Below are positions 32,554 to 40,473 of a stretch of DNA of 64,000 nt, piece by piece. Position numbers and translations under genes: made by a program. How positions within the stretch are numbered: position 1 is the first letter of the stretch; each line of letters begins with the position of its first letter. Source of the DNA: a virus; the IMG/VR virus record IMGVR_UViG_3300023174_000047, positions 62,001 to 126,000 of that record; one strand, written 5' to 3'. Under the pieces are notes generated by a model. It saw only the letters and a list, made by a program, of their open reading frames with translations, ran no database searches and was not told the origin of the DNA.

Positions 32554-32561
32554 TATTTATT
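32554..32561 (-). promoter_or_regulatory. Late promoter AATAAATA (double)
   Basis: Minus-strand octamer ending five bases before ATG 32548. A second overlapping copy, GATAAATA, occupies 32558-32565. Confidence 0.6.
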
Positions 32562-32569
32562 TATCCAAT

Positions 32570-32601
32570 AATATATTGTTGCTTTTACACAACAATATAT
32601 T
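32570..32601. promoter_or_regulatory. Perfect 12-base-pair inverted repeat between divergent genes
   Basis: The arms 32570-32581 and 32590-32601 are exact complements with an eight-base spacer. The repeat sits between the late promoter of the minus-strand gene and the TATATT of the amidotransferase gene, a position suited to an operator. A terminator is less likely, as no T-run follows. Confidence 0.45.
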
Positions 32602-32605
32602 ACAG

Positions 32606-32611
32606 TATATT
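32606..32611 (+). promoter_or_regulatory. -10-like hexamer of the amidotransferase gene
   Basis: TATATT, five bases before ATG 32617, just past the inverted repeat. Confidence 0.45.
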
Positions 32612-32616
32612 ATTCC

Positions 32617-33324
32617 ATGTGCTCAATTATAGGTTCATTTGATCGAAATATGTATGATGTTTTATTTCATGCTAATAAAGAGCGTGGAACATTTGCATAT
32701 AGTCATTGTCTTTTTAATAATAAAAACACCGCACCTTTTCATATAAAAAAATTTAGCAAATTGCCTGACATTAATAAGATTGCAGACGTTGCCTCTAATG
32801 TTTATCATTTCGGCCACTTTCAGGCACCCACAAGTTCAGTTAGAGTATGGAAAGAAGAAACAAGTCACCCGTTTGAAGACAATGATTGGATTGTAGCACA
32901 TAATGGTGTTATTTCAAATTTTGAAGAACTAAAACAGGAATACGCACCCACACAAGATATAAAGGTTGACAGCTCTTTAATTCCTATTATGCTGCATTTT
33001 CATACTTTTAAGCATGAAAAATCCGATAAAGAGGGAAATGCTATGATGATTGAAAAGTCTATTAAAGTGGTTTTAGAGAAAATTAAAGGAACATTTGCTG
33101 TATGGATCATTAATAGAGCTCAAAATAGAGCATTCATTGCACGTCAAGGCAGCACTTTATTCGCAAATACCAAAACTGGCAGCTTTAGCTCAGTTGAATG
33201 CAAAAGCGCAGGATGGATGCAGATTCCTGAAGGATGCATTTATGAGGTAATGTTTAAAACCAGATGCTTAACACTTCTCGGTAAGTTTAATAATAACTCA
33301 CCATTCTTATTCATTCCAGAGTAA
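32617..33324 (+). CDS. Class II glutamine amidotransferase (Ntn hydrolase)
   Basis: 235 residues. Met1 is followed by Cys2 (MCSIIGSFD), the N-terminal nucleophile after methionine removal. VYHFGHFQAPTSS replaces the usual GHxRWATxG and DWIVAHNGVISNFEEL is the conserved oxyanion region (HNGxIxN). It would release ammonia from glutamine. There is no synthetase or isomerase domain, so it must feed another enzyme. The closest candidate is the zinc-less QueC 1.1 kb upstream; fused GATase-QueC proteins make archaeosine-type bases in other systems. That partnership is inference. Confidence 0.8.
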   Translation: MCSIIGSFDRNMYDVLFHANKERGTFAYSHCLFNNKNTAPFHIKKFSKLPDINKIADVASNVYHFGHFQAPTSSVRVWKEETSHPFEDNDWIVAHNGVISNFEELKQEYAPTQDIKVDSSLIPIMLHFHTFKHEKSDKEGNAMMIEKSIKVVLEKIKGTFAVWIINRAQNRAFIARQGSTLFANTKTGSFSSVECKSAGWMQIPEGCIYEVMFKTRCLTLLGKFNNNSPFLFIPE

Positions 33325-33667
33325 GCAGGTATTTTAATCTATCCATCTGTCCAATCATTTCGTCACGAAGATTAATTAAATCAGAGTGCTCATCTATATC
33401 TGGAGCTTCATTTCTTAAAATAGCAATGGCATTATTAAAAATGTTCTCTAAATTTGTAGAGTCTTCAAGATTTTTTAATTCTAGACTTTGTGCAAAACCA
33501 ATGCGCCCAAAAATACCCTGGTATGTTTCAACAAAATTATCTAACAAATCATCAAAAGATTCATAAAATTTACCTAAAGCTTTGTGACGAGCATATGATT
33601 TTGTTTGCCAATGAAAAATGCGTACTTGCATTTGCAAATAGATAAGCTGTGCTATGACTCTTGACAT
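33311..33667 (-). CDS. DUF5856-like helical protein
   Basis: 118 residues, all helical. LQMQVRIFHWQTKSYARHKA followed by FYESFDDLLDNFVETYQG is the pattern of the DUF5856 phage family, whose HWQT...H...Y..D sequence recalls Dps/ferritin-like four-helix proteins. Metal binding or DNA protection is possible, not shown. A canonical late promoter TATAAATA lies six bases before the start. It overlaps the convergent amidotransferase gene by 14 bases. Confidence 0.65.
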   Translation of the reverse strand: MSRVIAQLIYLQMQVRIFHWQTKSYARHKALGKFYESFDDLLDNFVETYQGIFGRIGFAQSLELKNLEDSTNLENIFNNAIAILRNEAPDIDEHSDLINLRDEMIGQMDRLKYLLTLE

Positions 33668-33673
33668 ATAATG

Positions 33674-33681
33674 TATTTATA
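33674..33681 (-). promoter_or_regulatory. Late promoter TATAAATA
   Basis: An exact T4 consensus late promoter on the minus strand, ending six bases before ATG 33667. Confidence 0.75.
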
Positions 33682-33746
33682 ATTAAAATTAGATAATTTA
33701 CAACAAGTGCGTATAGAAATAAAAATGCTAACAAAATAACAACAAA

Positions 33747-34424
33747 ATGAAAAATATATTATATGTAAGCTGCACGCAAAAAGCTAAAAAAAGTGATACA
33801 CTTATTTACAAAAGCATGGCAGCTTACGGCTGGTCAACAGATACCAACACATTAAAAGTTATCACCAACAACACTGAGGGGCTGAGCAAAGTATATAACA
33901 AATTTATTAATGCAGAAGTTGCAGAATATTACAACCACGTTGTATTTGTTCATGATGATGTCTGGATTGATGATGCACACATCAAAGATAAGCTCAATGA
34001 AGCAATGCACGGCCCTTCAAAATTTGACATAGTTGGACTAGCTGGAACTCGAGAACCAAAAATTACACACCCTGCATTATGGCATCTCATGGCAAGCAGG
34101 GAACATCACCGTGGATATGCTGGTCACATATTTGGTGACAAGAAAGTTATGACTGGATTTGGTGCAACACCAGATCGAGTTGCCATTGTAGATGGTCTGT
34201 TTGTTGCAGTTAATGTATCGCGCGCCATTGAAACAGGGTGGAAGTGGAATGAAAACTTTGAATTTCATCATTATGATATCGCAAGTTGCATTGATGCCAA
34301 TGCCAAAGGAATGAGAATTGGAGTATGGCCCATCAATGTTTTTCATGCATCACCTGGTCTCAAAAGCTTGGATGATGTGACATGGAGCAATAGTAATAAA
34401 AAATTCCTTGAATTGTATTCGTAG
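33747..34424 (+). CDS. Glycosyltransferase, Glyco_tranf_2_5 type
   Basis: 225 residues. VVFVHDDVWIDDAH carries the DxD metal site, FDIVGLAGTREPK and VAIVDGLFVAVNVSRAIET the acceptor loop, and FEFHHYDIASCIDANAKGMR plus INVFHASPG the terminal block of this single-domain GT-A family. It sits alone directly upstream of the gp41 helicase gene. Its acceptor is unknown. The 79 bases before it hold a late promoter for the opposite gene and no clear motif for this one (TATAGA near 33706 is the only candidate). Confidence 0.75.
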   Translation: MKNILYVSCTQKAKKSDTLIYKSMAAYGWSTDTNTLKVITNNTEGLSKVYNKFINAEVAEYYNHVVFVHDDVWIDDAHIKDKLNEAMHGPSKFDIVGLAGTREPKITHPALWHLMASREHHRGYAGHIFGDKKVMTGFGATPDRVAIVDGLFVAVNVSRAIETGWKWNENFEFHHYDIASCIDANAKGMRIGVWPINVFHASPGLKSLDDVTWSNSNKKFLELYS

Positions 34425-34447
34425 GGTAGTATGTTATTTTAATAGAT

Positions 34448-35770
34448 ATGAATTTAGATCTTGACTGGATGGAAAAGGTAGTGACATACAAGTCACTTGT
34501 TGACGAAGAGTATCTACTCACTATCATTGATCATGTAAAACCGGAATACTTTAATGATAAAAATTTACACATGGTATTTGACATCATCTGTAGCTTTTAT
34601 AACAAACGCAGGTGTTTGCCAACAACCACAGAAATTAAAGCATATCTTGATTCAGATGAAAAAAGGCAGAGTTTTAAAACTGCACTTGGCGCAATTGCTT
34701 CAATAGATAAATCTCTTAATAAAGATGAGCTGTATGATAATACAGAGCGATTTTTAAAAGAGAGAGGCATTTATCAGACCATGATGACTGTGGCTAAAGA
34801 TGTAGGGAATGGCAACATTGATACCAGCAAAATTTTAGACCAGTTTGAAAAAACCTGCACTGTAACTCTTGTGCACGACATTGGTTTGGATTTATTGAAC
34901 GATTTTCATCGCGTCGTTGATGACTTAAAAAGAACCGATCCAACTATCTCGACTGGATACAAATGGCTTGATGAAAAACTTAATGGTGGTTTTATGCAAG
35001 ATGGTAGAGCAATGTATGTCTTTGCAGGTGAAACCAACATCGGAAAAAGTATTATTCTTGGCAACTGTGCAGTTAATATAGCAAGACAAAGAAAAAATGT
35101 ACTCGTTATTTCGCTTGAAATGTCAGAGATGGTTTATGCCAAGAGGCTCACTGCACAAATTGCAAAAACATCGACCAGTAAATTAGCAGATGATATTGAA
35201 GTTATATCTGCCAAAATAGAAAATTTCAAAGATTCAACTGGTGGCAGAATTATCATCAAAGAATTTCCTCCAAGTTGTATGACTCCACGAGACATACAAG
35301 GCTACATCACAAAAATTAATAAAAAAGGTGTTAAAATTGATGCAATTATCATTGATTATATTAATTTGCTAACAACAACACGTGGCAAAGATTCCTATGA
35401 ACGCATCAAATACATCAGTGAAGAAACACGTGCACTAACTTACATTTTTAAATGTCCTTTAATCACGGTAACCCAACTGAATCGAACTGGATATTCTGTA
35501 AGTGAGCCTGGTTTAACATCTTTGAGTGAGAGTTATGCACTTGGTGCAACCGCAGATTTCATTGCAAGTGCATGGCAGGGTGAAGGGGATAATGAAGCTG
35601 GCATTTTAAGAACGTCTATTCTTAAGAGTAGATTTGGTAGAAATCTCGGCACCAATGCTTTTAAAATTGACTACTCCACGCTCACTATTTCAGAAGATGT
35701 ATCAATCAACAACATGACACAAGATTCAGAAGATGTAGCACGAGCATTGAACTTTTTGAATGAAAGTTGA
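34448..35770 (+). CDS. 41: Replicative DNA helicase gp41 (DnaB family)
   Basis: 440 residues (T4: 475). YVFAGETNIGKSIILGNCAV is Walker A, VLVISLEMSEMVYAKR motif 1a, IDAIIIDYINLLTT Walker B, ITVTQLNRTGY motif 3 and ILKSRFGRNLGTNAFKIDY the arginine-finger end. It unwinds the fork 5' to 3' and works with primase gp61, also in the window. The N-terminal 150 residues are the helical DnaB N-terminal region. No intein is present. Confidence 0.94.
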   Translation: MNLDLDWMEKVVTYKSLVDEEYLLTIIDHVKPEYFNDKNLHMVFDIICSFYNKRRCLPTTTEIKAYLDSDEKRQSFKTALGAIASIDKSLNKDELYDNTERFLKERGIYQTMMTVAKDVGNGNIDTSKILDQFEKTCTVTLVHDIGLDLLNDFHRVVDDLKRTDPTISTGYKWLDEKLNGGFMQDGRAMYVFAGETNIGKSIILGNCAVNIARQRKNVLVISLEMSEMVYAKRLTAQIAKTSTSKLADDIEVISAKIENFKDSTGGRIIIKEFPPSCMTPRDIQGYITKINKKGVKIDAIIIDYINLLTTTRGKDSYERIKYISEETRALTYIFKCPLITVTQLNRTGYSVSEPGLTSLSESYALGATADFIASAWQGEGDNEAGILRTSILKSRFGRNLGTNAFKIDYSTLTISEDVSINNMTQDSEDVARALNFLNES

Positions 35771-35785
35771 TTAATTTGTACAGAG

Positions 35786-35793
35786 ATTAAATA
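35786..35793 (+). promoter_or_regulatory. Late-type promoter ATTAAATA
   Basis: Octamer variant ending six bases before ATG 35800. It is less certain because the gene downstream belongs to the replication block. Confidence 0.35.
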
Positions 35794-35799
35794 GATATA

Positions 35800-36702
35800 A
35801 TGTCAAGCAAAAAAATAGCTGTTTGGTCTGATGTGGATTTGGATGGCGCAATGTGTCAAATAATACACACATGGATGCACGGCGAAACAAACATTGAGAA
35901 ATACACCTGCAATGCCGCAAGACTGAGAGAAGAATTACTCAAATGGCTAAACACGCACAAGTTTTCTGATTACAAGCAAGTTGTCTTTGCTGATTTAGAT
36001 ACCAGCAGCATTGCTGATCTAATTGACCTTGACAATGTAGTTATTTATGATCATCATGAATCACATAAGACGCAGGCCGCTTCGTATATCAAGGCAAGAG
36101 TACATGTGTATGATTGCAAATCTGCCGCTGAAATTATTTTTAAAGAAAACAAAAATATTTTAATCAGCCAAAAAGCAATAACACCAGAGAGAACGAAGCT
36201 TTTATTATTAGTAAGTGACTACGACAGCTATACCCTGCAATTAAAAGAATCAAAAAATTTAAGCATCATATTCTGGAGCTATACAGGCAACAGAATAGAA
36301 CAATTTTGCAAAGAATTTATTAATGGTTTTAGCGGATTTACACAATTGCAGCAAAATGCTATTGTATTCTATTATAAAAAGCTTAAAGAAATTACAGATG
36401 ACCTGCATTTATTCACAGGCACAATCAGAGATAACAAAGTTATAAGTTGCTTCTGTAGTGCAGCACATAATGATGTAGCACATTATATCATTAATACATA
36501 CAAGGCAAACATTGCCATCTTAGTTAACCCAAAAACTAAAACAGTATCATTTAGAAAAAGCAAGGATTGCAAAGTTAATTTATCTGTTCTTGCAGATACG
36601 CTATGCGGCGAAGGGGCAGGCGGACACGATGCTGCTGCTGGTGGTAAAATTACAGAAAAATTTTTATTATTTACAAAGACCTTATCTCCCCATGAATCTT
36701 GA
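35800..36702 (+). CDS. DHH-family phosphoesterase
   Basis: 300 residues. WSDVDLDGAMC (DxDxDG), VVFADLDTSS, IYDHHESHK (the DHH motif) and LVSDYDSYT provide the metal-binding aspartates and histidines. The C-terminal GEGAGGHDAAAGGKI is the DHHA1 substrate-binding GGGH-like loop. Related enzymes are RecJ and nanoRNases. The role in the phage replication operon is unknown; nucleotide or short-oligonucleotide turnover is plausible. It overlaps the next gene by 11 bases. Confidence 0.85.
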   Translation: MSSKKIAVWSDVDLDGAMCQIIHTWMHGETNIEKYTCNAARLREELLKWLNTHKFSDYKQVVFADLDTSSIADLIDLDNVVIYDHHESHKTQAASYIKARVHVYDCKSAAEIIFKENKNILISQKAITPERTKLLLLVSDYDSYTLQLKESKNLSIIFWSYTGNRIEQFCKEFINGFSGFTQLQQNAIVFYYKKLKEITDDLHLFTGTIRDNKVISCFCSAAHNDVAHYIINTYKANIAILVNPKTKTVSFRKSKDCKVNLSVLADTLCGEGAGGHDAAAGGKITEKFLLFTKTLSPHES

Positions 36703-36958
36703 AAGTGAGTTTGAACAGGAGTATAGCATGCTCTCTTTTTGTAGTTTTATTACCATCATGCATGGTAAAAAATTAAATATTCCCAATATTTTTTTACTGC
36801 TACTTAAAAATAAAAAATATAGAGATTTGTTTAAAAGTATGCTTGACTTAGAGTGTGACTATCAGATATTTAAGATGTTCGTTGATTACGATCCTATGCT
36901 GTATAAAAGCAAGTATATCTCCAAATATCTCAATAAAAATGCAAATGCACTTAAGTGA
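36692..36958 (+). CDS. Small protein of the gp41-gp32 region, unknown
   Basis: 88 residues from ATG 36692, chosen because the earlier ATG at 36590 lies deep inside the DHH gene. MNLESEFEQEYSMLSFCSF begins a mostly helical, aromatic-rich sequence with MLDLECDYQIFKMFVDYDPM in the second half. No family is recognised. It overlaps both neighbours (11 and 20 bases). Confidence 0.55.
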   Translation: MNLESEFEQEYSMLSFCSFITIMHGKKLNIPNIFLLLLKNKKYRDLFKSMLDLECDYQIFKMFVDYDPMLYKSKYISKYLNKNANALK

Positions 36959-37595
36959 TTTCGATAAGCATATATATAATGAATATCTAAAAGCGCAGCG
37001 TAAAGGCAAGCCATATACACTGCGCAAAAACTTTGATAATATAGACGATGAAACACAAGTATGCTTAAAGCAGCTGTCTGAGTTTTTTGCATCTTTTCCA
37101 GACATACGCATTAATGACTTTTTTAATGCAGGGTTTAAAGATACGGACTTTCAATCAATAACATTTTTTAAGAGCATGCGAGCTATAAAAATGTACCATG
37201 CATACATTGGTAATAAGCTCAACAGGGCAGATGATGACTGGGTGATTGATTTTATCAAATCATCACTGTTATATGTTCATAAATTTTGCAAACAAAATAA
37301 TTTAGCAGTTGATCAATACCTTGATGCAGAGTCACCTGCAGGTGTCCCATGGTTTGCTATTCATTTAAAAAACTTCAATGTATGCATATATTTATTACTT
37401 GCATTTTCTGACTTTGATAATAAAATAATGAAGCATAGCGATGCCATGGTAATGATTTTAGGAGATGAATTTTTTAAGGACATTACCCGCCACAGAACTA
37501 TGTTTGTCACTTCCAATAAATGCAAACAACTTGCACGTAATGGTCTTGATATTCTCAAACAACAAATAAAATACCCAACCACACAGACAAACTAA
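36939..37595 (+). CDS. Conserved-type protein upstream of gp32, unknown
   Basis: 218 residues from ATG 36939; a second ATG two codons later is equally possible. YNEYLKAQRKGKPYTLRKNF followed by DFFNAGFKDTDF reads like a conserved protein found near gp41/gp32 in T4-like marine phages. T4 encodes the helicase loader gp59 next to gp32, but I see no gp59 motif. Mostly helical; no catalytic motif. It overlaps the gene before it by 20 bases and ends seven bases before gp32. Confidence 0.55.
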   Translation: MQMHLSDFDKHIYNEYLKAQRKGKPYTLRKNFDNIDDETQVCLKQLSEFFASFPDIRINDFFNAGFKDTDFQSITFFKSMRAIKMYHAYIGNKLNRADDDWVIDFIKSSLLYVHKFCKQNNLAVDQYLDAESPAGVPWFAIHLKNFNVCIYLLLAFSDFDNKIMKHSDAMVMILGDEFFKDITRHRTMFVTSNKCKQLARNGLDILKQQIKYPTTQTN

Positions 37596-37602
37596 AATAA
37601 CT

Positions 37603-38469
37603 ATGAAATACAATACATCCATGTTCGATAGCATTAGAGATGCTATTAATAAGCAACAAAAACAAAATACCGGCACAAGAGATATTATTTCTTTTGAAAA
37701 GGGCAATACGTACGTAATTCGTTTGCTTCCTTTTATTCAAGATCCTGATAAGACTTGGTTCAAATATTCCACCTTTGGATGGAATAGCTTTGCTACAGGA
37801 GCATACACAAGCATTATTTCACCCACTAGCTGGAATGAACGTGATCCAGTAGCAGAGGAACGCATACGCGTTTACCGTAATGGTACTGAAACAGAAAAGG
37901 AAAAGATCAAGAACATTCGCAGAAGTGATCGCTGGATCATGAATGTATATGTGGTATCAGATCCGACAAATCCTGAGAACAATGGCAAGGTCAAGATTAT
38001 TCGTTTTGGCAAGCAGCTCTACAACATTATCAACAATGCAATTAGCGGTGAAGATGCAGACGAGTTTGGTGCAAAAGTATTTGATCTTTCTTCCGCAGGT
38101 GTCAATCTCAAAGTCAAGGTTGAAGATCAAGGTGGTTATGCAAATTATACTGCAAGCCGCTTCACAAGCCCCATTGATTTGAAGCTATCCGAGAATCAGA
38201 TTGAAGAGATCTATAACTCAACTAAAGAGCTTGACAAGGTATTCAATGTCCGGTCATATGATGATATCAAGAAAATTCTCGAAGAACATTACTACTGCTC
38301 ACCTGCTACACCTGCTGCACCATTAGCAAGAGCAGCAGTTGCATCTGAACAAAGCGCACATGCAAAGCAGTTCGGTGAATCCACTGATGCAGTGGGAGTC
38401 GAGTCCATTGATGATGATGAAGATGATGATGAAAAAATGCGCAAACTGATTGAAGAACTCTCTGCATAA
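37603..38469 (+). CDS. 32: Single-stranded DNA-binding protein gp32
   Basis: 288 residues (T4: 301). The core YVIRLLPFIQDPDKTWF, SDRWIMNVYVVSDP and GKVKIIRFGKQLYNIIN matches gp32 OB-fold strands, and the acidic C-terminus (DDDEDDDEKMRKLIEELSA) is the protein-interaction tail. The zinc-binding Cys/His cluster of T4 gp32 is absent: there is no cysteine between residues 45 and 120. It coats ssDNA for replication and recombination. Confidence 0.92.
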   Translation: MKYNTSMFDSIRDAINKQQKQNTGTRDIISFEKGNTYVIRLLPFIQDPDKTWFKYSTFGWNSFATGAYTSIISPTSWNERDPVAEERIRVYRNGTETEKEKIKNIRRSDRWIMNVYVVSDPTNPENNGKVKIIRFGKQLYNIINNAISGEDADEFGAKVFDLSSAGVNLKVKVEDQGGYANYTASRFTSPIDLKLSENQIEEIYNSTKELDKVFNVRSYDDIKKILEEHYYCSPATPAAPLARAAVASEQSAHAKQFGESTDAVGVESIDDDEDDDEKMRKLIEELSA

Positions 38470-38472
38470 ATT

Positions 38473-39060
38473 ATGAATGAAAAAAACGCCATCCTAAACT
38501 TCATAGGCCAAATGTATGGTCAGATGAAAGAAATTGACACTAACATTGCTTCAGTAGGTAGTAGTGCAAAGTTTGGCGGTCGTAGCGCAGAGCTCGAAAA
38601 AACATTCAAACAGTTAGCAACATCTCCGTTGGAGGCCGCTTATGTGCCTCCAACGGAGATGTCTCCCGTTGAGACAATGCCCATGCAGATGCAACCACAA
38701 ATGCAGCCTGCTGTACAACAGCTACCGCTCTATCAGCCACCACAAACTGATCAGCTTGAATTTACGTTTAAAGATGATGCAAATAGCATACTCAAAGACA
38801 TTTATAATGTTTTGTTTGATATTCGCAAACTGCTAACTGAGCACACAAAAGCAATTAAAACTATAGAGACAGCACCTGCAGTCAAGAAGCCAAAAAAAAT
38901 AACATTTGCAGACTGTAGTTTGTGTGGCGGTAAACCTAAAGGTGAGCAAACACAAGATACATTGTATCAATACACATGTCAAACATGTGGAAATGTTTCC
39001 AAAGGTGTCAATGAAACACAGGCAAAAGTAGCCTGGAATACTGAAAATGTGCAGGTATAG
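38473..39060 (+). CDS. Protein with C-terminal zinc ribbon, between gp32 and gp45
   Basis: 195 residues. An N-terminal helical part (MNEKNAILNFIGQMYGQMKE) is followed by a Met/Pro/Gln linker (residues 58-90), a helix (ILKDIYNVLFDIRKLLTEH), and a zinc ribbon CSLCGGKP...YTCQTCGNV ending in QAKVAWNT. The ribbon resembles Lar-type restriction-alleviation domains (CPxCG...C..CG...A...WN), but that is a weak match. A very strong hairpin lies inside the gene at 38620-38662. It follows gp32 by three bases. Confidence 0.6.
   Translation: MNEKNAILNFIGQMYGQMKEIDTNIASVGSSAKFGGRSAELEKTFKQLATSPLEAAYVPPTEMSPVETMPMQMQPQMQPAVQQLPLYQPPQTDQLEFTFKDDANSILKDIYNVLFDIRKLLTEHTKAIKTIETAPAVKKPKKITFADCSLCGGKPKGEQTQDTLYQYTCQTCGNVSKGVNETQAKVAWNTENVQV
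38620..38662. repeat. Perfect 17-base-pair inverted repeat inside a coding sequence
   Basis: The arms 38620-38636 and 38646-38662 are exact complements around a nine-base loop; the stem is GC-richer than its surroundings. It encodes SPLEAAYVPPTEMS. There is no T-run, so it is not a standard terminator. Confidence 0.9.
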
Positions 39061-39061
39061 T
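39056..39061 (+). promoter_or_regulatory. -10-like hexamer of the gp45 gene
   Basis: TATAGT, five bases before ATG 39067, overlapping the stop of the previous gene. Confidence 0.35.
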
Positions 39062-39066
39062 TATAC

Positions 39067-39783
39067 ATGAATTCAATTTATTTGGATAAAAAAGAATTTG
39101 GTGCATACATAAAAAGCTTAGTTAAAATCAACGATGCTGCTATTTTTGCCATCAATCAAAATACACTGACATGTCTCACAGGTTCACCAGATAATGTCAC
39201 CATTGCATATGGTACATTTGAAATTGAATCAAAATATGATGGCTTCCTGAATATTCCGAGCTTGATGAAGCTTAGCAAGGCTGTAGATCAAATTAGTGAA
39301 GATACACCAGGGTTTGCAATAAATGCAAACAATCTTGAATATAAATCACCTGCATTACGATTTAAATATCACTTGCTTGATAATGGTATTATTAATCAAC
39401 CAGCCATCAACATTAAAAAAATTAGTGAATTTAATTTTAACATTATATTCAAGCCTACTGCTGCAAAATTGATTGACTTGACTAAGTTTAGCGCATTTAG
39501 TACAGACAGTAACAAAGTATATCTATCATGTGATGGTGATACAGTATTTGCAGATCTAACAGATCGATCAAGATCAAATGTTGATAGCATTCAATTTGAG
39601 TTTGCAAAATGCTCTGTGCCCTTTGATGCCGTACCACTTAATCTTGATTTCTTTAGAAGCATCAATTTTAATAGTGAAAGCACAATCAATATTAACATCA
39701 ATACATCTCTCGGTGTAATCGCTATTGATATTATAAACAAGAGACATAAATTAAAGTATATCACATCTTCCTTTACTTCATGA
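39067..39783 (+). CDS. 45: DNA polymerase sliding clamp gp45
   Basis: 238 residues (T4: 228). The two-domain clamp pattern is visible: LVKINDAAIFAINQNTLTCL, GFLNIPSLMKLSKAVDQI, FNIIFKPTAAKLIDLTKFS and GVIAIDIINKRHKLKYITSS at the C-terminus. The trimeric ring tethers gp43 and activates late transcription with gp55. The clamp-loader genes 44 and 62, which follow gene 45 in T4, are not found here. Confidence 0.88.
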   Translation: MNSIYLDKKEFGAYIKSLVKINDAAIFAINQNTLTCLTGSPDNVTIAYGTFEIESKYDGFLNIPSLMKLSKAVDQISEDTPGFAINANNLEYKSPALRFKYHLLDNGIINQPAINIKKISEFNFNIIFKPTAAKLIDLTKFSAFSTDSNKVYLSCDGDTVFADLTDRSRSNVDSIQFEFAKCSVPFDAVPLNLDFFRSINFNSESTINININTSLGVIAIDIINKRHKLKYITSSFTS

Positions 39784-40124
39784 AGAAACAACACAATAAA
39801 ATAAACACTCTTGGATATTTTGTCAAGCGACTCAAGGATAATAAATTTATAACCTATCGCATCTTCAATGAATATGCAGCAACTGACACACGCCGCTGGA
39901 CCATTCTCGTAGAGCCAGGTATCCATAGTGTATACATCACATGCTATCAAAACAAAGAATTTGCTAATGATATTATGTATGAATTTAATGATGGTGGTGT
40001 TTTATTTCCGAAAAATTATAGCATCAAAACTGATTCCATTGAAATAATTATTACACATCTTATTAGCAGGGGTGTGGTGCCCAGTGCAAAAACTTCTGTG
40101 TATGAAAAAACGACAAAACAGTAA
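39780..40124 (+). CDS. Small protein after gp45, unknown
   Basis: 114 residues, MKKQHNKINTLGYFVKRLKD..., with a beta-rich middle (WTILVEPGIHSVYITCYQNK). No known motif. The start overlaps the gp45 stop by four bases (ATGA), so it is translationally coupled to the clamp. In T4 the clamp-loader gene occupies this place, but this protein is far too small to be gp44. Confidence 0.6.
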   Translation: MKKQHNKINTLGYFVKRLKDNKFITYRIFNEYAATDTRRWTILVEPGIHSVYITCYQNKEFANDIMYEFNDGGVLFPKNYSIKTDSIEIIITHLISRGVVPSAKTSVYEKTTKQ

Positions 40125-40473
40125 ATCTGCAGGCCTTTCCGGTGCCGCTGTTTCTGCGAGCACCAAAACAAAAAATACTGCTAAAGAAAAACTAACACCT
40201 GATGAGCGACAGGTGTTGAATACTTTAATTCATGAAGCTCTCATGCAGCAAGCAGCTCATGGCAAAGAAAAAATGTACAAGGAAGAATGTGCCCAGGCAG
40301 TCATTGCTACTTTGAGTGAATTTCTTGCCAGCTATATGCTCATTGGTTATGATTTTGAAGGAACACCCATTAGAATTATATTTGCAAAAACAGGCATGGA
40401 AGCTGATGCACTTGCGCATGCAGTACAAAATTACATTATGATGTCACATTTTAACAATGACAACGATCTTTAA
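40102..40473 (+). CDS. Small helical protein, unknown
   Basis: 123 residues from ATG 40102; an upstream ATG at 40072 lies further inside the previous gene and gives an unlikely N-terminus. A basic, Ser/Ala-rich start (MKKRQNSKSAGLSGAAVSAS) precedes a folded part: LNTLIHEALMQQAAHGKEKM and LIGYDFEGTPIRIIFAKTG. No family is recognised. A DNA- or RNA polymerase-binding accessory such as the co-activator gp33 would fit the context, but I see no gp33 similarity. Confidence 0.5.
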   Translation: MKKRQNSKSAGLSGAAVSASTKTKNTAKEKLTPDERQVLNTLIHEALMQQAAHGKEKMYKEECAQAVIATLSEFLASYMLIGYDFEGTPIRIIFAKTGMEADALAHAVQNYIMMSHFNNDNDL

